Of a DNA stretch of 32,490 nucleotides, positions 25,207 through 32,490 are shown in pieces (the stretch's first letter is position 1; every line of letters begins with the position of its first letter). Below the pieces are notes generated by a model. It ran no database searches. It saw only the letters and a list, made by a program, of their open reading frames with translations, and had not been told where the DNA came from. The stretch is from Candidatus Saccharimonadota bacterium. GTDB lineage: Bacteria; Patescibacteriota; Saccharimonadia; Saccharimonadales; UBA4665. The translations under genes and the position numbers were made by a program. The stretch is taken from NCBI GenBank assembly GCA_027371845.1, contig DAHXLD010000005.1:1-32490 (forward strand), read 5' to 3'.

Positions 25207-26871
25207 ATGTTAGATTTAAAAAAAGGTATTATATCGTCAGGTTTTAAGGGTGATATTAAAGAGGATCAAGATTCCCTTTCTTTTTATAGTCATGACGCTT
25301 CTTTGTTTGAAATAGTTCCAAAAATTATTGTTTTTCCCAAAAACTCCCAAGATATTAAGACTTTAATTAAATTTGTTAATGACCACAGAAAGGATGATCC
25401 TAGTCTTTCTATTACCGGGCGATCAGCCGGCACTGACATGGCAGGAGGGGCTATTAATGATTCAATAATTATTGACTTTACCAAGTATTTTAATAAGATT
25501 TTAAAAGTCGATTCCTCGCACGCTACTACTGAGCCAGGAGTATATTATAGAAACTTTGAAAAAGAGACTTTTAAACACCACGCTTTAATGCCCAGCTTTC
25601 CGGCTTCTAGAGACCTAGCTTCAGTCGGTGGTATGGCTGCCAATAATTCGGGAGGAGAAAAGTCATTAGAATATGGTAAGACTAAGGATTTTGTTAATCA
25701 TTTAAAAGTTGTTTTAGCTGATGGTAATGAATATCTTATTAAGCCCATTAAAGGTAAAGAACTTAAGTCTAAGCTTGCTAAAAAGGATTTTGAGGGTCAG
25801 ATTTATAACCAGATATTTAAACTGTGTGACGATAATTACGATGTTATAAAAGCCGCTAAGCCGACCGTCAGCAAAAATTCTATGGGCTATACTTTATGGG
25901 AAGTCTGGGATCGTGAAACTGGTATTTTCGATTTAACTAAATTATTCGTTGGCTCTGAAGGTACTCTTGGTATGATTACCGAAATAGATTATCGATTAGT
26001 GCCCAAAAAAGATCACTCTGGATTACTGGTCTTATTTTTAAAAGATATTGATGACTTGGGTGAAATAATACCGACAGTCTTGAGCCACAAACCAGCAACT
26101 TTTGAGTCGTTTGATGATCAGACTTTATGGCTTTCAATTAGGTTTATGCCAAGCTTCTTAAAGTTACTTGGTGTGGCCGACTTCATTAAGCTAATAGTTA
26201 GTTTAATCCCCGACGGGCTACAATTACTTAGGGGTATACCAAAACTTATTCTTATGGTCGAGTTTACTGGTGATAGTGAAGATGAAGTTAGGAATAAAAT
26301 TAAATTACTTCATAAAGAATTAAATATTAAAAGAGTCAGATATGAGATAAACGGACTCGAGGAAGATCCAACCGAAGGCTCAAGTGAAAAATTTTGGGTT
26401 ATGCGAAGACAAAGCTTCAATCTTCTTAGAACTAAGGTTAAAGATAAACACACTGCTCCATTTATTGACGATCTAATTGTTGAACCAAAGTATTTAGTCG
26501 ATTTTTTGCCAAAACTTAGAAAAATAATTAAGAAATACGAATTATTTGCAACCATTGCTGGGCATATGGGGGATGGTAATTTCCATATTATTCCGTTAAT
26601 GAAGCTTGAAAATAAGAAAGATCGAGCTAAACTGCTCCCTGCCATGAAAGAAGTCGATGAATTAGTTTTAAAGTATAATGGCTCTCTTTCGGCCGAACAT
26701 AATGATGGGCTGGTTAGGGGTCCTTGGCTTAAGGAGCAATTTGGTGAAAAAGTCTATCTTTTATTTAAAGAAGTTAAATACATTTTTGATCAAGATAATA
26801 TCTTTAACCCTCATAAAAAATCGGATGCTACCTGGAGTTATAGTTTTAGTCATATTAGGGAACACTTCTAA
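25207..26871 (+). CDS. FAD-binding D-lactate/glycolate-type dehydrogenase
   Basis: A GlcD/DLD-family protein of 554 residues. The PCMH FAD domain shows ITGRSAGTDMAGGAI, FPASRDLASVGGMAANNSGG and GSEGTLGMITEIDYR. The C-terminal FAD-oxidase domain shows AGHMGDGNFHIIP and SAEHNDGLVRGPW. It should oxidise a 2-hydroxy acid such as D-lactate and pass electrons to quinone or another carrier. No fused iron-sulfur domain is present, so it resembles the simple D-lactate dehydrogenase form. Divergent from the NDH-2-like gene, which suggests a shared role in electron transfer. Substrate is inferred from the family. Confidence 0.87.
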   Translation: MLDLKKGIISSGFKGDIKEDQDSLSFYSHDASLFEIVPKIIVFPKNSQDIKTLIKFVNDHRKDDPSLSITGRSAGTDMAGGAINDSIIIDFTKYFNKILKVDSSHATTEPGVYYRNFEKETFKHHALMPSFPASRDLASVGGMAANNSGGEKSLEYGKTKDFVNHLKVVLADGNEYLIKPIKGKELKSKLAKKDFEGQIYNQIFKLCDDNYDVIKAAKPTVSKNSMGYTLWEVWDRETGIFDLTKLFVGSEGTLGMITEIDYRLVPKKDHSGLLVLFLKDIDDLGEIIPTVLSHKPATFESFDDQTLWLSIRFMPSFLKLLGVADFIKLIVSLIPDGLQLLRGIPKLILMVEFTGDSEDEVRNKIKLLHKELNIKRVRYEINGLEEDPTEGSSEKFWVMRRQSFNLLRTKVKDKHTAPFIDDLIVEPKYLVDFLPKLRKIIKKYELFATIAGHMGDGNFHIIPLMKLENKKDRAKLLPAMKEVDELVLKYNGSLSAEHNDGLVRGPWLKEQFGEKVYLLFKEVKYIFDQDNIFNPHKKSDATWSYSFSHIREHF

Positions 26872-26890
26872 AAATAAACTTAAGTTTTAT

Positions 26891-27889
26891 TTAAAAAACT
26901 AATTTTATAGTCGTTCCTTTATTTAGCTGACTGGTAACTATAATATTAATATCGTGAACTTCAGCTATCGATTTGGCTATCGAAAGTCCTATTCCGTAGC
27001 TTTCTTTTGAATCATTAGTCCTTGCTCTTGATATGTCTGACTTGTAGAAGCGATCAAAGATATGATCAAGATCTTTTTTATTTATCCCGATTCCCTGATC
27101 TTTAATAATAAGATTTTTAAAGTTTTTATTAGATTCAAAAACTAAGCTAATTTCTTTATTTGCGGGGCTATATTTAATAGCATTGTCTAAAAAAATCGTT
27201 AATAGTTGGATTAAGGAATTTTTGTCGCCAAGAATTTGATCATTTACCTTAACTTTGTTTATTATTTTAATATTTTTATATTTGGCTTGTTTATTAATAT
27301 TACTTAAAGCATCCTTAACAATTTCTTTAACGTATATAGGACTAAAATTCTTTTTAATTTCTTCCGATTCTAGACGACTTAGACGAAGTAAACTGTTGAT
27401 AAGATTTTCAATCTTAGTAGTTTCTTCAAGATTACTGGCTAAGGTAGCTTTGAGTTCGTCTTTAGTTAAATTAGAGTTCATAAGAGCGACTTCACTTTCC
27501 ATTCTGATGGCAGTTAATGGCGTTCTAAGTTCGTGGCTAACATCAGAAGTAAATCTTTTTTGTTGCTCATGAGTTTCTTCAATTGGACCTAAAGTTTTAA
27601 TGGCCAAAAAGTAGCTAGCGGCTCCAGCAAATATAAATACTATCGAGTTAAAAAACAGCAATCTCATTAATAGGATATGGTCGCCTCGTTCGATATCTTT
27701 AGATGGTTTTAAGATAGGATTAGATTCAAAGATTGGAAACTCATTATATATTCTTTCCGACTGTAATCTTATGCCATTAGCTATACCGTCTGATCCAACG
27801 GCGTAAACCACAATACTAAAGAAAATGCTAATAGCCATTACTATTATCAGGTACCAGATTGTAAGTTTAAAAGAGGCCGATCTAAACAT
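26891..27889 (-). CDS. Sensor histidine kinase
   Basis: Membrane-bound kinase with two membrane segments (about 10-31 and 73-97) around a short, roughly 40-residue outer loop, so it probably senses within the membrane. Phosphoacceptor H119 lies in SDVSHELRTPL. The ATP-binding part shows FLDNAIKYSP (N box), IKDQGIGI (G1), IFDRFYKSD (F box) and YGIGLSIAKSI (G2). All catalytic landmarks are present. It lies 8 bp after the response regulator gene. No HAMP domain is obvious; only a short linker joins TM2 to the H box. Confidence 0.95.
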   Translation of the reverse strand: MFRSASFKLTIWYLIIVMAISIFFSIVVYAVGSDGIANGIRLQSERIYNEFPIFESNPILKPSKDIERGDHILLMRLLFFNSIVFIFAGAASYFLAIKTLGPIEETHEQQKRFTSDVSHELRTPLTAIRMESEVALMNSNLTKDELKATLASNLEETTKIENLINSLLRLSRLESEEIKKNFSPIYVKEIVKDALSNINKQAKYKNIKIINKVKVNDQILGDKNSLIQLLTIFLDNAIKYSPANKEISLVFESNKNFKNLIIKDQGIGINKKDLDHIFDRFYKSDISRARTNDSKESYGIGLSIAKSIAEVHDINIIVTSQLNKGTTIKLVF

Positions 27890-27897
27890 GATTATTC

Positions 27898-28575
27898 CTA
27901 AAGGCTTAATTTATATCCAAAGCCTCTTAAGGTGTGTATCAGGGGTTTTTTCTTTGGAAAGGGTCTGTCTATCTTGTTTCTTAAGTATCCAATGTATACC
28001 TCAATAGTATTAGGAAGAACATCTGAATCTTCATCCCATATATGACTAACTAGCATTTCTTTAGTAATCACCTGATTTTGATGATGAAGCATATATTCTA
28101 AAAGTGCAAATTCCTTATGAGATAATTTTATTACTTCGTCCCCTCTTTTAACTTCATAAGTCTGAGGATTAAGCGAAAGATCATCGAGCTCTAATTCTGT
28201 CCCGACATTAACTGGAGGTCTTCGAAGTAAGGCTTGAACTCGGGCTGTTAGTTCATCAAATGAAAAGGGCTTAACTAAATAATCATCAGCTCCGCTATTT
28301 AATCCCTGAACTCGATCTCCTATAGTCCCTCGAGCGGTTAACATAATAATAGGAGTATTAATTTTATCTTCTCTTAATCTTTGGCATAATTCAGTACCAT
28401 CAATTGTGCCCGGAAGCATTCGATCTAAAACTATTAAATCGTAATCAGGATCGCTAGCGTAAGAAAGTCCACTATCAGAGTCGTAAACGGCATCGACGGC
28501 ATAGCCTTTTAACTCTAGTCCTTTTTTAACGGCTTGAGCGATTTTTGGTTCATCCTCTATAACTAGTATTCTCAT
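27898..28575 (-). CDS. OmpR-family response regulator
   Basis: Receiver domain with the phospho-site D51 (LIVLDRMLPG), acidic pair EDE near residue 7, T in MLTARG and K in LVKPFSF, followed by a winged helix (LSHKEFALLEYMLHH...VSHIWDEDSDVLPNTIEVYIGYLRNKID). It partners the histidine kinase just downstream. It is the likely binder of the TTAAG-like direct repeats upstream of the ABC exporter genes on the same strand. Confidence 0.96.
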   Translation of the reverse strand: MRILVIEDEPKIAQAVKKGLELKGYAVDAVYDSDSGLSYASDPDYDLIVLDRMLPGTIDGTELCQRLREDKINTPIIMLTARGTIGDRVQGLNSGADDYLVKPFSFDELTARVQALLRRPPVNVGTELELDDLSLNPQTYEVKRGDEVIKLSHKEFALLEYMLHHQNQVITKEMLVSHIWDEDSDVLPNTIEVYIGYLRNKIDRPFPKKKPLIHTLRGFGYKLSL

Positions 28576-28582
28576 AATTAAT

Positions 28583-28588
28583 ATTATA
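28583..28588 (-). promoter_or_regulatory. -10 element of the two-component operon
   Basis: On the minus strand a perfect TATAAT lies exactly 7 nt before the response regulator ATG, so the mRNA should begin at the ATG itself. The -35 is not recognisable. Confidence 0.55.
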
Positions 28589-28642
28589 CTTTAGATATTT
28601 AAATTAACCTTAAAAGATTTAAAGACCGAAAAACATGAAAAA

Positions 28643-29095
28643 CTAACCTTTAAGGATTATCAGGTCCGCTTGATTACTTGAGGTTGAAACTGGTTTTATT
28701 AGTACCGTTTGACCAGTTTGTAAGTTTGAAATAGTAATAGGCTGGTTATGGCTTTTAAATTTGGTATTAGCACTTATGTTAAAAGTTAAGGCTCCGAATC
28801 TTAAGGTCTTAATTGTAATTGAATTCGAGTTTATGCTTGTAATAACGCCAGTTTTAAATAAATGTAATCGAGATTTTTTACGCATATGTAAACTTTTACT
28901 ATTCATATTTAGTAAAGAATTCATTCTACTATTTCTTTGATAGATAGTCCCTCCAATAAAGGCTAGAATTATTAAAATAATAATAATCAGAGTTATCATT
29001 ATTGCGTTTAGACTAACTGTAATTGTTTTAGAGTTTTTTATTGGCTTAGTGCTAATAGTATTACTTTTTTCTTGATCGTTAAGATCTTTTGGCAT
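28643..29095 (-). CDS. Membrane-anchored small protein with DUF5666-like domain
   Basis: A hydrophilic N-terminus, one strong membrane helix (about residues 28-51, rich in Ile and Leu) and an outer beta-rich domain with the pattern GVITSINSNSITIKT, NISANTKFK, ISNLQTGQTVLIKPV and ADLIILKG. That pattern resembles the DUF5666 type of small OB-like domain. Function is unknown. It overlaps the ABC ATPase gene by 17 bp and is the last gene of the exporter operon, so it may be an accessory part of the exporter or of its envelope stress circuit. Confidence 0.7.
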   Translation of the reverse strand: MPKDLNDQEKSNTISTKPIKNSKTITVSLNAIMITLIIIILIILAFIGGTIYQRNSRMNSLLNMNSKSLHMRKKSRLHLFKTGVITSINSNSITIKTLRFGALTFNISANTKFKSHNQPITISNLQTGQTVLIKPVSTSSNQADLIILKG

Positions 29096-29771
29096 TAGAT
29101 CCTCCTTTTATAAATTTACCATCCTCAATTTTAAACGTTAGGTCTGAATTCTTAGCGATTTCCAGGTCGTGAGTTACAACAATTATGGTTGTGTTCTCGC
29201 TTTTGGCTAAATCTTTTAATAGTTTAAATATAACTTTAGCGGTATGACTGTCTAGGTTTCCGGTGGGTTCATCGGCTAGGACTAACTTTGGTTTTGTGAC
29301 GATTGCTCTAGCGATAGCTACTCTCTGTTGTTGGCCGCCACTTAATCTGGCAGGTTTTCTTTTAATCTGATTCTCATCTAAACCGACTGAAATAAGAGCC
29401 TCTTTAGCTAAGTTTTGACGCTGAGAAGATTCAACCTTATTAAATTCTAACGGGAGCATAACATTTTCAAGTGCACTTAAATTCGGAATTAAATTGTAGC
29501 TTTGAAATACAAATCCAATTTTAGATGATCTATATTTAATTAATTTTGAATCATTCATTGAAGTAATTTCTTTATTGCCTACCGATATGGATCCACTGGT
29601 CGGTTTATCTAACCCACCCATTAAACCAAGTAAAGTAGTTTTCCCGCTACCACTTCGTCCAACAATACTTGCAAAAGTCCCGTCTTTAATTGTAAAACTT
29701 ATATTTTCTAAAGCTTTAACTGTTTCAGAGTTTGTTTTAAAGATTCTAGTTAGTTTAGTGACTTTGATCAT
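29079..29771 (-). CDS. ABC transporter ATP-binding protein (MacB/LolD type)
   Basis: Walker [14 protein letters not shown]-loop [24 protein letters not shown], signature [15 protein letters not shown], Walker [13 protein letters not shown] and switch His VVTHD are all present. The [11 protein letters not shown] context is typical of the MacB/LolD/FtsE-like export branch. It works with the permease encoded 3 bp upstream; two copies would pair with the FtsX-fold permease. Confidence 0.97.
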   Translation of the reverse strand: MIKVTKLTRIFKTNSETVKALENISFTIKDGTFASIVGRSGSGKTTLLGLMGGLDKPTSGSISVGNKEITSMNDSKLIKYRSSKIGFVFQSYNLIPNLSALENVMLPLEFNKVESSQRQNLAKEALISVGLDENQIKRKPARLSGGQQQRVAIARAIVTKPKLVLADEPTGNLDSHTAKVIFKLLKDLAKSENTTIIVVTHDLEIAKNSDLTFKIEDGKFIKGGSNAKRS

Positions 29772-29774
29772 AGT

Positions 29775-31118
29775 TTACTCCGTTCTTATAACTTCTAAAG
29801 GTCTGATTTTAGCAATTATGCTTGAAGCCGCTAAACTTCCCAGTATTCCGATACCAATTGCAATCGCCACACCTTCTATTACAATTGACCAGCCCACAAT
29901 AGCGTGAACATTAATTAGATTACTTCTTAATCCTCCCAAGAATTGATGATTAAAATGATTTCTTAAATTGTTTATATTGGAGCCCGAAGATCCAAAGCCT
30001 GAACTTTGTGAAGTCCCAGATGAACTAGAGCTACTAACTAAGACTTTAGTAATTGGAGCTGAAGCTAAGAATCCGAATACAATTCCAACGATTGAACCAA
30101 GTAATGTTAGGGTTATAGCTTCAATGACAAATTGTAGAATTATTTTAGAGTTGGAGGCTCCAATAGCCTTTAAAACTCCGATCTCTTTTCTTCTTTCTCT
30201 AACTATCATTATCATAAGTAGGAAAATTATGACTGCCGCAGCAATTATTGAGCCAATAAAGCTATAAAGTGAAATTGTTTGAATATTCTTTAATGGGGTT
30301 AAGGCATTTTGAGTTTGTTGTATCGAATTAGTCACGTCGGCTGAACTACCTAAAGTGGAACTGATTTTAGACGTCAAAGCATCAATATTAGATAGGCTAT
30401 CTACTCCAACAATTACCTTAGTAACCGTATTGGGCTGAGAACTTAAATTTTGAAGAGCTAAGAGGGGTATAATTATCTGATCATTTGAAAAATTATTTCC
30501 TGAAGAATAAATTCCAATAACCTTAAAAGTTGATCCATAAGCCTTAAAGGTTGATCCGGTAGTCAAATTGTTCTTTGTGGCTAAATTAGTTCCTACTAAG
30601 GCTACGTCTTGATTTGGATTACCATTAAACGAGCTTCCGCTCTGAAGCTTAAAAGTTCCTCCTCCGATTGAGTTTGAAAGGTTGGTAGGGTCATTTGTCC
30701 CTTCTATCGTTACTGGAGGAGTAAAATTAAATGATGAATTTCCACTAAACTGATTCTGAAGAAATCTTCGTCCAAAGTTGTTTAAGTTTACATCAGCAAC
30801 AAGATTAGTTTGAGATGAATTTAAACGAGCATTTAAGCTTTCGCTTAACGAGGTAATGTGTTGGAAGTTTTTTATTTCATTTATTTGAGATTGAGTTAAT
30901 GGATTACCGGATCCTGAGAAACCCCTAATACCAGCTGGTTGAATTGTGATGGTTGTTCCAACGTTTGATTTTACTTGGTTAATTTTAGAATCTACTGCTT
31001 GTCTGGCTACGACCATTGCTAAACTAAGACCTATAACAATGCCCACGATTATAACTATAGCAACTAGCCTAGTAAAATTACGAAATGCATTTTTTATCCC
31101 TCTTGATATGACGTTCAT
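29775..31118 (-). CDS. MacB-like ABC transporter permease (FtsX fold)
   Basis: A first membrane helix (about 17-38) is followed by a large extracytoplasmic MacB-type domain (residues about 40-270, rich in Ser and Asn) and three C-terminal helices, with the FtsX signature IMIVRERRKEIGVLKAIGAS between them. A Ser/Gly-rich loop (SSSSSSGTSQSSGFGSSGS) lies between the third and fourth helices. In Gram-positive-type cells such pairs export peptides or act in antimicrobial resistance and envelope signalling. First gene of the exporter operon; an A-rich leader contains AAAGG before the ATG. Confidence 0.92.
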   Translation of the reverse strand: MNVISRGIKNAFRNFTRLVAIVIIVGIVIGLSLAMVVARQAVDSKINQVKSNVGTTITIQPAGIRGFSGSGNPLTQSQINEIKNFQHITSLSESLNARLNSSQTNLVADVNLNNFGRRFLQNQFSGNSSFNFTPPVTIEGTNDPTNLSNSIGGGTFKLQSGSSFNGNPNQDVALVGTNLATKNNLTTGSTFKAYGSTFKVIGIYSSGNNFSNDQIIIPLLALQNLSSQPNTVTKVIVGVDSLSNIDALTSKISSTLGSSADVTNSIQQTQNALTPLKNIQTISLYSFIGSIIAAAVIIFLLMIMIVRERRKEIGVLKAIGASNSKIILQFVIEAITLTLLGSIVGIVFGFLASAPITKVLVSSSSSSGTSQSSGFGSSGSNINNLRNHFNHQFLGGLRSNLINVHAIVGWSIVIEGVAIAIGIGILGSLAASSIIAKIRPLEVIRTE

Positions 31119-31156
31119 TAATTTTAACCTTTCTAGTTGATAAGCTTGAATTTATT

Positions 31157-31201
31157 CTTATATTCTTAAAAGAAACTTAAGATAACTTAGATTGAGTTAA
31201 G
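31157..31201. promoter_or_regulatory. Direct-repeat array, probable response-regulator binding site
   Basis: CTTA-type half sites occur at 31165, 31176, 31186 and (as GTTA) 31196, that is every 10 to 11 bp, with one more at 31157. Read on the minus strand this includes TTAAG-N6-TTAAG. Tandem half sites one helical turn apart are typical of OmpR/PhoB-family regulators. The array lies upstream of the exporter operon and overlaps the -35 of the divergent flippase gene. Confidence 0.55.
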
Positions 31202-31220
31202 ATTCACTTTAGCTCATAAT
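31192..31220 (+). promoter_or_regulatory. Promoter of the flippase-like gene
   Basis: TTGAGT (31192-31197) and CATAAT (31215-31220) with a 17-bp spacer. The GTG start at 31228 follows 7 nt after the -10, so the mRNA would be leaderless with a GTG at its 5' end. Confidence 0.6.
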
Positions 31221-31227
31221 AAACTAA

Positions 31228-32166
31228 GTGCATAAAGAACCTGCCTATTTAAAATTAAATTGGTTAAGAATCTTATATTTTATTTTAGTTATTTTATTTG
31301 TTGTTTTCTTAATAAATCAATTCCCAGATTTAGATAAAGGGTTTCATCAGTTAAAAATAACCAAGCTACCTTATTATTTGTTAGTTTTTATATTAAGTAT
31401 GTTAAGTTTTTTTATGGCAGCTTTAAGTTATTATTTTCTTTCTTTTAAAAAAATAAAATATTTTAGAACAGTTATCATGCAGTTCGCATCGAATGCTATG
31501 AATAAAATATTACCAGCTGGCATTGGAGCAATTGGATCTAATTATCTTTATTTAAAGCATAATGGATCATCGTCTCTTGCTGCCGGAGCGAGCGTGTTAG
31601 TTAATAATTTGTTAGGGGTGCTCGCCAGTATAGTTCTTTTTGTAGTTTTTGTTGGGTTAAACTTATCGCATAATTTTAGATTTTCGGTATCTGGACTTAT
31701 TTATATTCTAATTGCTTCTTTAATTATTATATTGGCTGTAGTTGGAATCTTGATGGTTAAGCGTCTTAGATCAAAACTTTTAGTTTTTATAAAAAAATTT
31801 ATTAATCAGGTTCTTGTATATAAAAAATTTAAAAGAAAAGTCTTATATGCTTTTTTGGCTCAATTATTTCTAGCCCTTTTTAATATTTTAGCTCTTTATG
31901 TGAGTCTTAGATCAATAGATTCTAATCTTAGTTTATTAGCCATAATGGTATCCTATAGCTTTGCTATTTGGATTGGTACCCTAATCCCTGCTCCTGGTGG
32001 ATTTGGAAGTGTTGATGCCGGACTTGTTTCAGCTCTTTTAGCCTATGGCGTAGCCTTACCATACGCCCTTGCCGGAGTGTTAATATTTAGATTAATTAAC
32101 TTCTTCATGCCTCTTATTATTGGAGTTCCTTCTTTGATATATGTTAGATTTAAACAGTATATCTAA
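31228..32166 (+). CDS. Flippase-like membrane protein (UPF0104/LPG-synthase TM family)
   Basis: A 312-residue integral membrane protein with about eight helices. It matches the lysylphosphatidylglycerol-synthase membrane domain family: MQFASNAMNKILPAGIGAIGSNYLYLKHNG near residue 90 and PAPGGFGSVDAGLVSALLAYGV near the C-terminus, both typical of the family. The catalytic cytoplasmic domain of MprF is absent, so it is the stand-alone form, usually thought to move or modify lipid-linked molecules. Start is GTG with a leaderless promoter. Its promoter overlaps the regulator array shared with the ABC exporter. Confidence 0.88.
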   Translation: MHKEPAYLKLNWLRILYFILVILFVVFLINQFPDLDKGFHQLKITKLPYYLLVFILSMLSFFMAALSYYFLSFKKIKYFRTVIMQFASNAMNKILPAGIGAIGSNYLYLKHNGSSSLAAGASVLVNNLLGVLASIVLFVVFVGLNLSHNFRFSVSGLIYILIASLIIILAVVGILMVKRLRSKLLVFIKKFINQVLVYKKFKRKVLYAFLAQLFLALFNILALYVSLRSIDSNLSLLAIMVSYSFAIWIGTLIPAPGGFGSVDAGLVSALLAYGVALPYALAGVLIFRLINFFMPLIIGVPSLIYVRFKQYI

Positions 32167-32188
32167 TTAACAGTTAAGACCTTAGCTC

Positions 32189-32490
32189 TTACTTGGAGAT
32201 TGAATTCCTAAAATATGCATTACCCCCGACGCTAACTAAAGCCTCCAACCCCTCCACAGATGTTAAGCTTCTAAAATCTGCATTACCTCCGATGCTAGCT
32301 AAAGTTTCCAAACCCTCCGCAGAAGTTAAGCTTCTAAAATCTGCAAAATCTCCGATACTGACTAAAGTCTCCAACCCCTCCGCCGAAGCTAGGTTTCCAA
32401 AACTTGCATAACCTCCGATACTAGCTAAAGCCTCCAAACCCTCCGCAGAAGTTAGGTTCCAAAAATTTGCATAACCTCCGATACTAACTA
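32189..32490 (-). CDS. 3' end of a 21-residue-repeat protein (partial)
   Basis: The track gives 82 residues from an internal TTG, but the same frame stays open to the window edge, so this is the C-terminal part of a longer protein. It consists of 21-residue repeats with consensus EGLExLxSIGGxAxFxxLxSx, a leucine/phenylalanine spacing that suggests a leucine-rich-repeat-like solenoid. The final unit decays into AYFRNSISK. No signal peptide can be judged because the N-terminus is outside. In episymbiotic bacteria such repeats are often surface adhesins, but nothing here proves that. Confidence 0.7.
   Translation of the reverse strand, partial: VSIGGYANFWNLTSAEGLEALASIGGYASFGNLASAEGLETLVSIGDFADFRSLTSAEGLETLASIGGNADFRSLTSVEGLEALVSVGGNAYFRNSISK
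32235..32490. repeat. 63-bp tandem repeats within the coding frame
   Basis: The block starting GCCTCCAA or GTTTCCAA recurs at 32241, 32304, 32367 and 32430, exactly 63 bp apart, and continues to the edge. Copies are similar but not identical, so the array is coding and evolving under frame constraint. The tandem layout would allow changes in repeat number. Confidence 0.85.

Noticed and set aside
26871-26895. Bidirectional terminator between the dehydrogenase and histidine kinase genes
   Set aside because: The dyad is almost pure A/T with a bulge and no real loop, overlaps both stop codons and is weak compared with chance in such AT-rich DNA.
32193-32411. Plus-strand 72-residue repeat ORF
   Set aside because: It is the complement of the minus-strand repeat gene; only the minus frame stays open to the window edge and has sensible leucine-rich composition.

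Overview
The window looks like a low-GC chromosomal segment of a Candidate Phyla Radiation bacterium, most likely Candidatus Saccharibacteria (TM7). This rests on small dense genes, AT-rich codon use, TGA used as a normal stop, single-copy short-leader transcripts, many lineage-restricted hypothetical proteins and the mix of a complete F-type ATP synthase with few other biosynthetic genes. The phylum assignment is inference; the genes themselves are mostly clear.

Layout. Positions 1-4450 are accessory DNA downstream of a tRNA-Asn gene. They hold decayed tRNA 3' ends, an IS200/IS605-type end remnant, one unknown small gene, a Fic-domain protein with a C-terminal winged helix, and a 710-residue fusion of an archaeo-eukaryotic-primase (AEP) domain with an SF2 helicase. 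The tRNA-Asn(GUU) gene (4448-4754, minus) is split by a group I intron inside its anticodon. It is followed by smpB and by a complete insertion sequence of the rve/DDE type with inverted ends (5318-6699).

Positions 6700-11100 carry cell-surface and miscellaneous genes: a membrane-anchored glycoside-hydrolase-like protein, a family 2 glycosyltransferase, a diacylglycerol-kinase-like protein, a CobO-like adenosyltransferase, an unknown protein and a glutaredoxin-like protein.

Positions 11160-18282 hold a hypothetical gene and the ATP synthase operon in the classic order atpI-B-E-F-H-A-G-D-C. The c subunit looks proton-type and the delta subunit is short. Two unknown genes flank an intergenic region with a perfect TGTGA-N6-TCACA palindrome placed over a promoter start (19153-19170). 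A divergent aquaporin-family channel ends at a good rho-independent terminator.

Positions 20617-26871 hold a UvrD-type helicase fused to a RecB-type nuclease, an NDH-2-like flavoprotein and a divergent FAD-linked D-lactate/glycolate-type dehydrogenase. The last two could feed electrons into a membrane chain next to the ATP synthase. Positions 26891-31118 hold a two-component system, a membrane-anchored small protein and a MacB-like ABC exporter. Upstream of the exporter lies an array of TTAAG-like half sites spaced by one helical turn, as expected for an OmpR-family regulator. The right edge has a flippase-like membrane protein and the 3' end of a gene made of 63-bp repeats.

A general feature is that several first genes of transcripts have a -10 hexamer 6 to 10 nt upstream of the start codon, which implies leaderless mRNAs, whereas several operon-internal genes have Shine-Dalgarno sites. 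Nothing was computed beyond reading; coordinates of short sites are hand-counted.
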